Assembly: GCA_937981665.1 (NCBI GenBank)
Contig: CALJOJ010000019.1
Location: 1-54,906, forward strand
Direction: 5' to 3'
Length of the DNA stretch: 54,906 bases
From: an uncultured Rubritalea sp.
Lineage (GTDB): Bacteria; Verrucomicrobiota; Verrucomicrobiia; Verrucomicrobiales; Akkermansiaceae
The position numbers were made by a program, and so were the translations under genes. Every line of letters starts with the position of its first letter. Position 1 is the stretch's first letter. Of this stretch, positions 53,370 to 54,906 are shown piece by piece. The notes below the pieces were generated by a model. The model was given only the letters and a program-made list of their open reading frames with translations, had not been told where the DNA came from and did no database searches.

Positions 53370-54713
53370 ATGAGCGATCCCAAAATCATCTCCGTCACCC
53401 GTCTCGTGAGACGTATGCGCAATCTGTTAGAGATTGAGCTTGGTGAATTATGGGTGGAAGGTGAAATCTCTAACATGCGCAAGCAGGCTAGCGGGCATAT
53501 GTATTTCACGCTAAAAGATGCAGGAGCTCAGATTAGCTGTGTGTTGTTTAAAGGTAATGTCCGCCACGCCAAGGTGCAGCCTGATAACGGCATGAAGGTG
53601 AGACTATTCGGTGAAGTCAGCGTTTATGAAGTTCGTGGTTCTGTGCAGCTGATTGTTAAAAAGGTAGAAGCTGCCGGAGAAGGGGAGCTTCAGGCAAAAT
53701 TTGATCGTTTAAAGAAACAGCTCGATGGTGAAGGCCTCTTTGATGATGAACACAAGGTGCCAATCCCTAAGTTCCCTAAGAAAGTAGGATTGATCACTTC
53801 AGGCACAGGTGCCGCACTTCAAGACATGCTAAATGTTCTTAGCCGGAGAGCTCCATGGATACAGCCTGTTTTATACCCAGTTCAAGTTCAGGGTAGTGGC
53901 GCAGAGCGCGGAATTGCTAATGCCATTAAACAATGGTCTGAGTGGCAGAGTCATGATTTACCAGAAGTCGATGTACTTATCATAGGCCGTGGTGGTGGCT
54001 CGCTTGAGGATCTTTGGAACTTCAACGAAGAGATCGTGGCACGCGCGATTCATGCCTGTTCGATACCAATTGTTTCCGCTGTGGGTCACGAGATAGACTT
54101 TACTATTTCCGATTTTGTCTCAGATATGCGTGCACCGACTCCAAGTGCTGCTGCGGAGCTTGTCGCTCCTGATGGCGAAGCTTTAGCGCATCGATTAGGC
54201 AGAATAGAGCAGGTGATGAGCCGCGCTGTCTCAACGAGCCTAGAGAAGCATTCAGCGCTACTGAAGGGCTTTAGTCGTGGTGCGCTCTCAAGATCACCTG
54301 AGCGGGTTCTTAAAGATCCACTGCAGCGTCTTATTCTTGCTAGACGGGATCTCGATGATGCAGTGATACAATCTGTTCTTAATCAGGGCAGCATGCTTAA
54401 CGCTCTCAATTTCAGACTCTCTACACATCTTCCAGAAGCTGTCTTAGATAGACGCTTCGATAAGCTAAAGAACTTATCACAAAAGCTAGACTCAGTAGTA
54501 GTAGATAAGGTGAATCATCATACTCATCATATTTCAGAACTATCATCTGTTCTCCGTACACTTGGACCAGAGAGTGTCTTTGCGCGTGGCTTTTCAGTCA
54601 CTCAGGATGCGGATGGAAATATTATTAAAGATGCCACTGACCTTAAGACTGGTGACGAGATCACTACTCGATTTTTAGAAGGCAAGGTAAGAAGTAAAGT
54701 GAGCTCTAAGTAA
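53370..54713 (+). CDS. xseA: Exodeoxyribonuclease VII large subunit
   Basis: A 447-residue nuclease subunit that degrades single-stranded DNA with XseB. The N-terminal OB fold has LWVEGEISNMRKQASGHMYFTLKDAGAQISCVLFKGN. The catalytic domain shows VGLITSGTGAALQDMLNVLSRR, VDVLIIGRGGGSLEDLWNFNEE and VSAVGHEIDFTISDFVSDMRAPTPSAAAEL. A long coiled-coil region and the C-terminal GYSVT-like block ESVFARGFSVTQDADGN complete it. xseB, which often follows, does not appear in the remaining bases. Confidence 0.95.
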   Translation: MSDPKIISVTRLVRRMRNLLEIELGELWVEGEISNMRKQASGHMYFTLKDAGAQISCVLFKGNVRHAKVQPDNGMKVRLFGEVSVYEVRGSVQLIVKKVEAAGEGELQAKFDRLKKQLDGEGLFDDEHKVPIPKFPKKVGLITSGTGAALQDMLNVLSRRAPWIQPVLYPVQVQGSGAERGIANAIKQWSEWQSHDLPEVDVLIIGRGGGSLEDLWNFNEEIVARAIHACSIPIVSAVGHEIDFTISDFVSDMRAPTPSAAAELVAPDGEALAHRLGRIEQVMSRAVSTSLEKHSALLKGFSRGALSRSPERVLKDPLQRLILARRDLDDAVIQSVLNQGSMLNALNFRLSTHLPEAVLDRRFDKLKNLSQKLDSVVVDKVNHHTHHISELSSVLRTLGPESVFARGFSVTQDADGNIIKDATDLKTGDEITTRFLEGKVRSKVSSK

Positions 54714-54768
54714 ATCAAGTTTCACCTAATAAGGACACTAGCTTGTTCATACAGCCCAGTAATATGAT

Positions 54769-54906
54769 ATCGAGTAGGGAGTGAGGTCACCCTCACTTCC
54801 CTCTCACACCACCTGCCATACGGTTCCGTAGCAAGGCGGTTCACAGCAGAGCTAGCTGTTCAGCGTATCTTGTCTCATTTTGCAGATTTAGTAACATTTT
54901 ATGATC
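54769..54906 (-). mobile_element. 3' end of a group II intron (domains V and VI), body beyond the window
   Basis: On the minus strand, bases 54842-54806 form a domain V-like hairpin: ACCGCC pairs with GGTGGT, followed by TGC/GCA, a 2-base TG bulge on the 3' strand and a TACG/CGTA tip. Bases about 54804-54769 form domain VI: outer stem GAGAGG pairing with CCT-A-CTC, leaving an unpaired A (54775) seven bases from the end in the branch-point position, and an inner GTGAGG/CCTCAC hairpin with GTGA loop. The element ends in CGAT at 54769. The reverse transcriptase would lie to the right, outside the window. One extra T in domain V (after ACCGCC) may mark an inactive copy. Confidence 0.7.

Overview
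The window looks like a chromosomal segment of a Gram-negative bacterium, most likely of the Verrucomicrobiota. This is an inference. It rests on the Bat/MoxR operon, a large bacterial SNF2 ATPase, a NADH dehydrogenase operon interleaved with a thioredoxin-like gene and a four-helix-bundle gene, MenD (menaquinone), and almost no Shine-Dalgarno motifs before otherwise certain start codons. No replication origin, CRISPR array or complete prophage is visible. One tRNA gene, tRNA-Arg(CCG), is present.

Left part (1-13276): a two-component pair whose sensor kinase appears cut at its 5' side by a small palindromic insertion; a sugar-kinase-like phosphotransferase; tRNA-Arg followed after 11 nt by proA; menD; a small membrane protein; a leftward moaC-mobA pair in which MobA is fused to MoaD; a 1193-residue SNF2 ATPase with a lysine/alanine-rich tail and a clear terminator; an exported hypothetical; and a decayed thioredoxin-fold gene.

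Middle left (13277-24969): an HtrA-type protease followed closely by an aerotolerance (Bat) operon in unusual order: BatB-BatC fusion, BatD, BatE, MoxR, DUF58, small membrane protein, BatA. After it lie an IS66 TnpB relic, a hypothetical membrane protein, a lipoprotein of unknown family with lysozyme-like motifs, and a DUF3147 protein.

Middle right (24981-39527): the leftward respiratory complex I operon nuoD-E-F-G-H-I-J-K-L-M-N. nuoA, nuoB and nuoC are not in the window. A secreted thioredoxin-like protein sits between nuoD and nuoE. A four-helix-bundle cassette flanked by a 14-bp perfect inverted repeat sits between nuoF and nuoG. NuoJ carries a C-terminal helix-hairpin-helix-like domain.

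Right part (39528-54906): a lysine-rich conserved hypothetical, a small membrane protein and ruvA; then two divergent peptide importers. Leftward oppA-B-C has no ATPase of its own. Rightward YejB/YejE-like permeases, a YejA-like binding lipoprotein and two ATPases (OppD/OppF type) could power both. xseA follows. The right edge carries domains V and VI of a group II intron on the minus strand, whose body lies outside the window.
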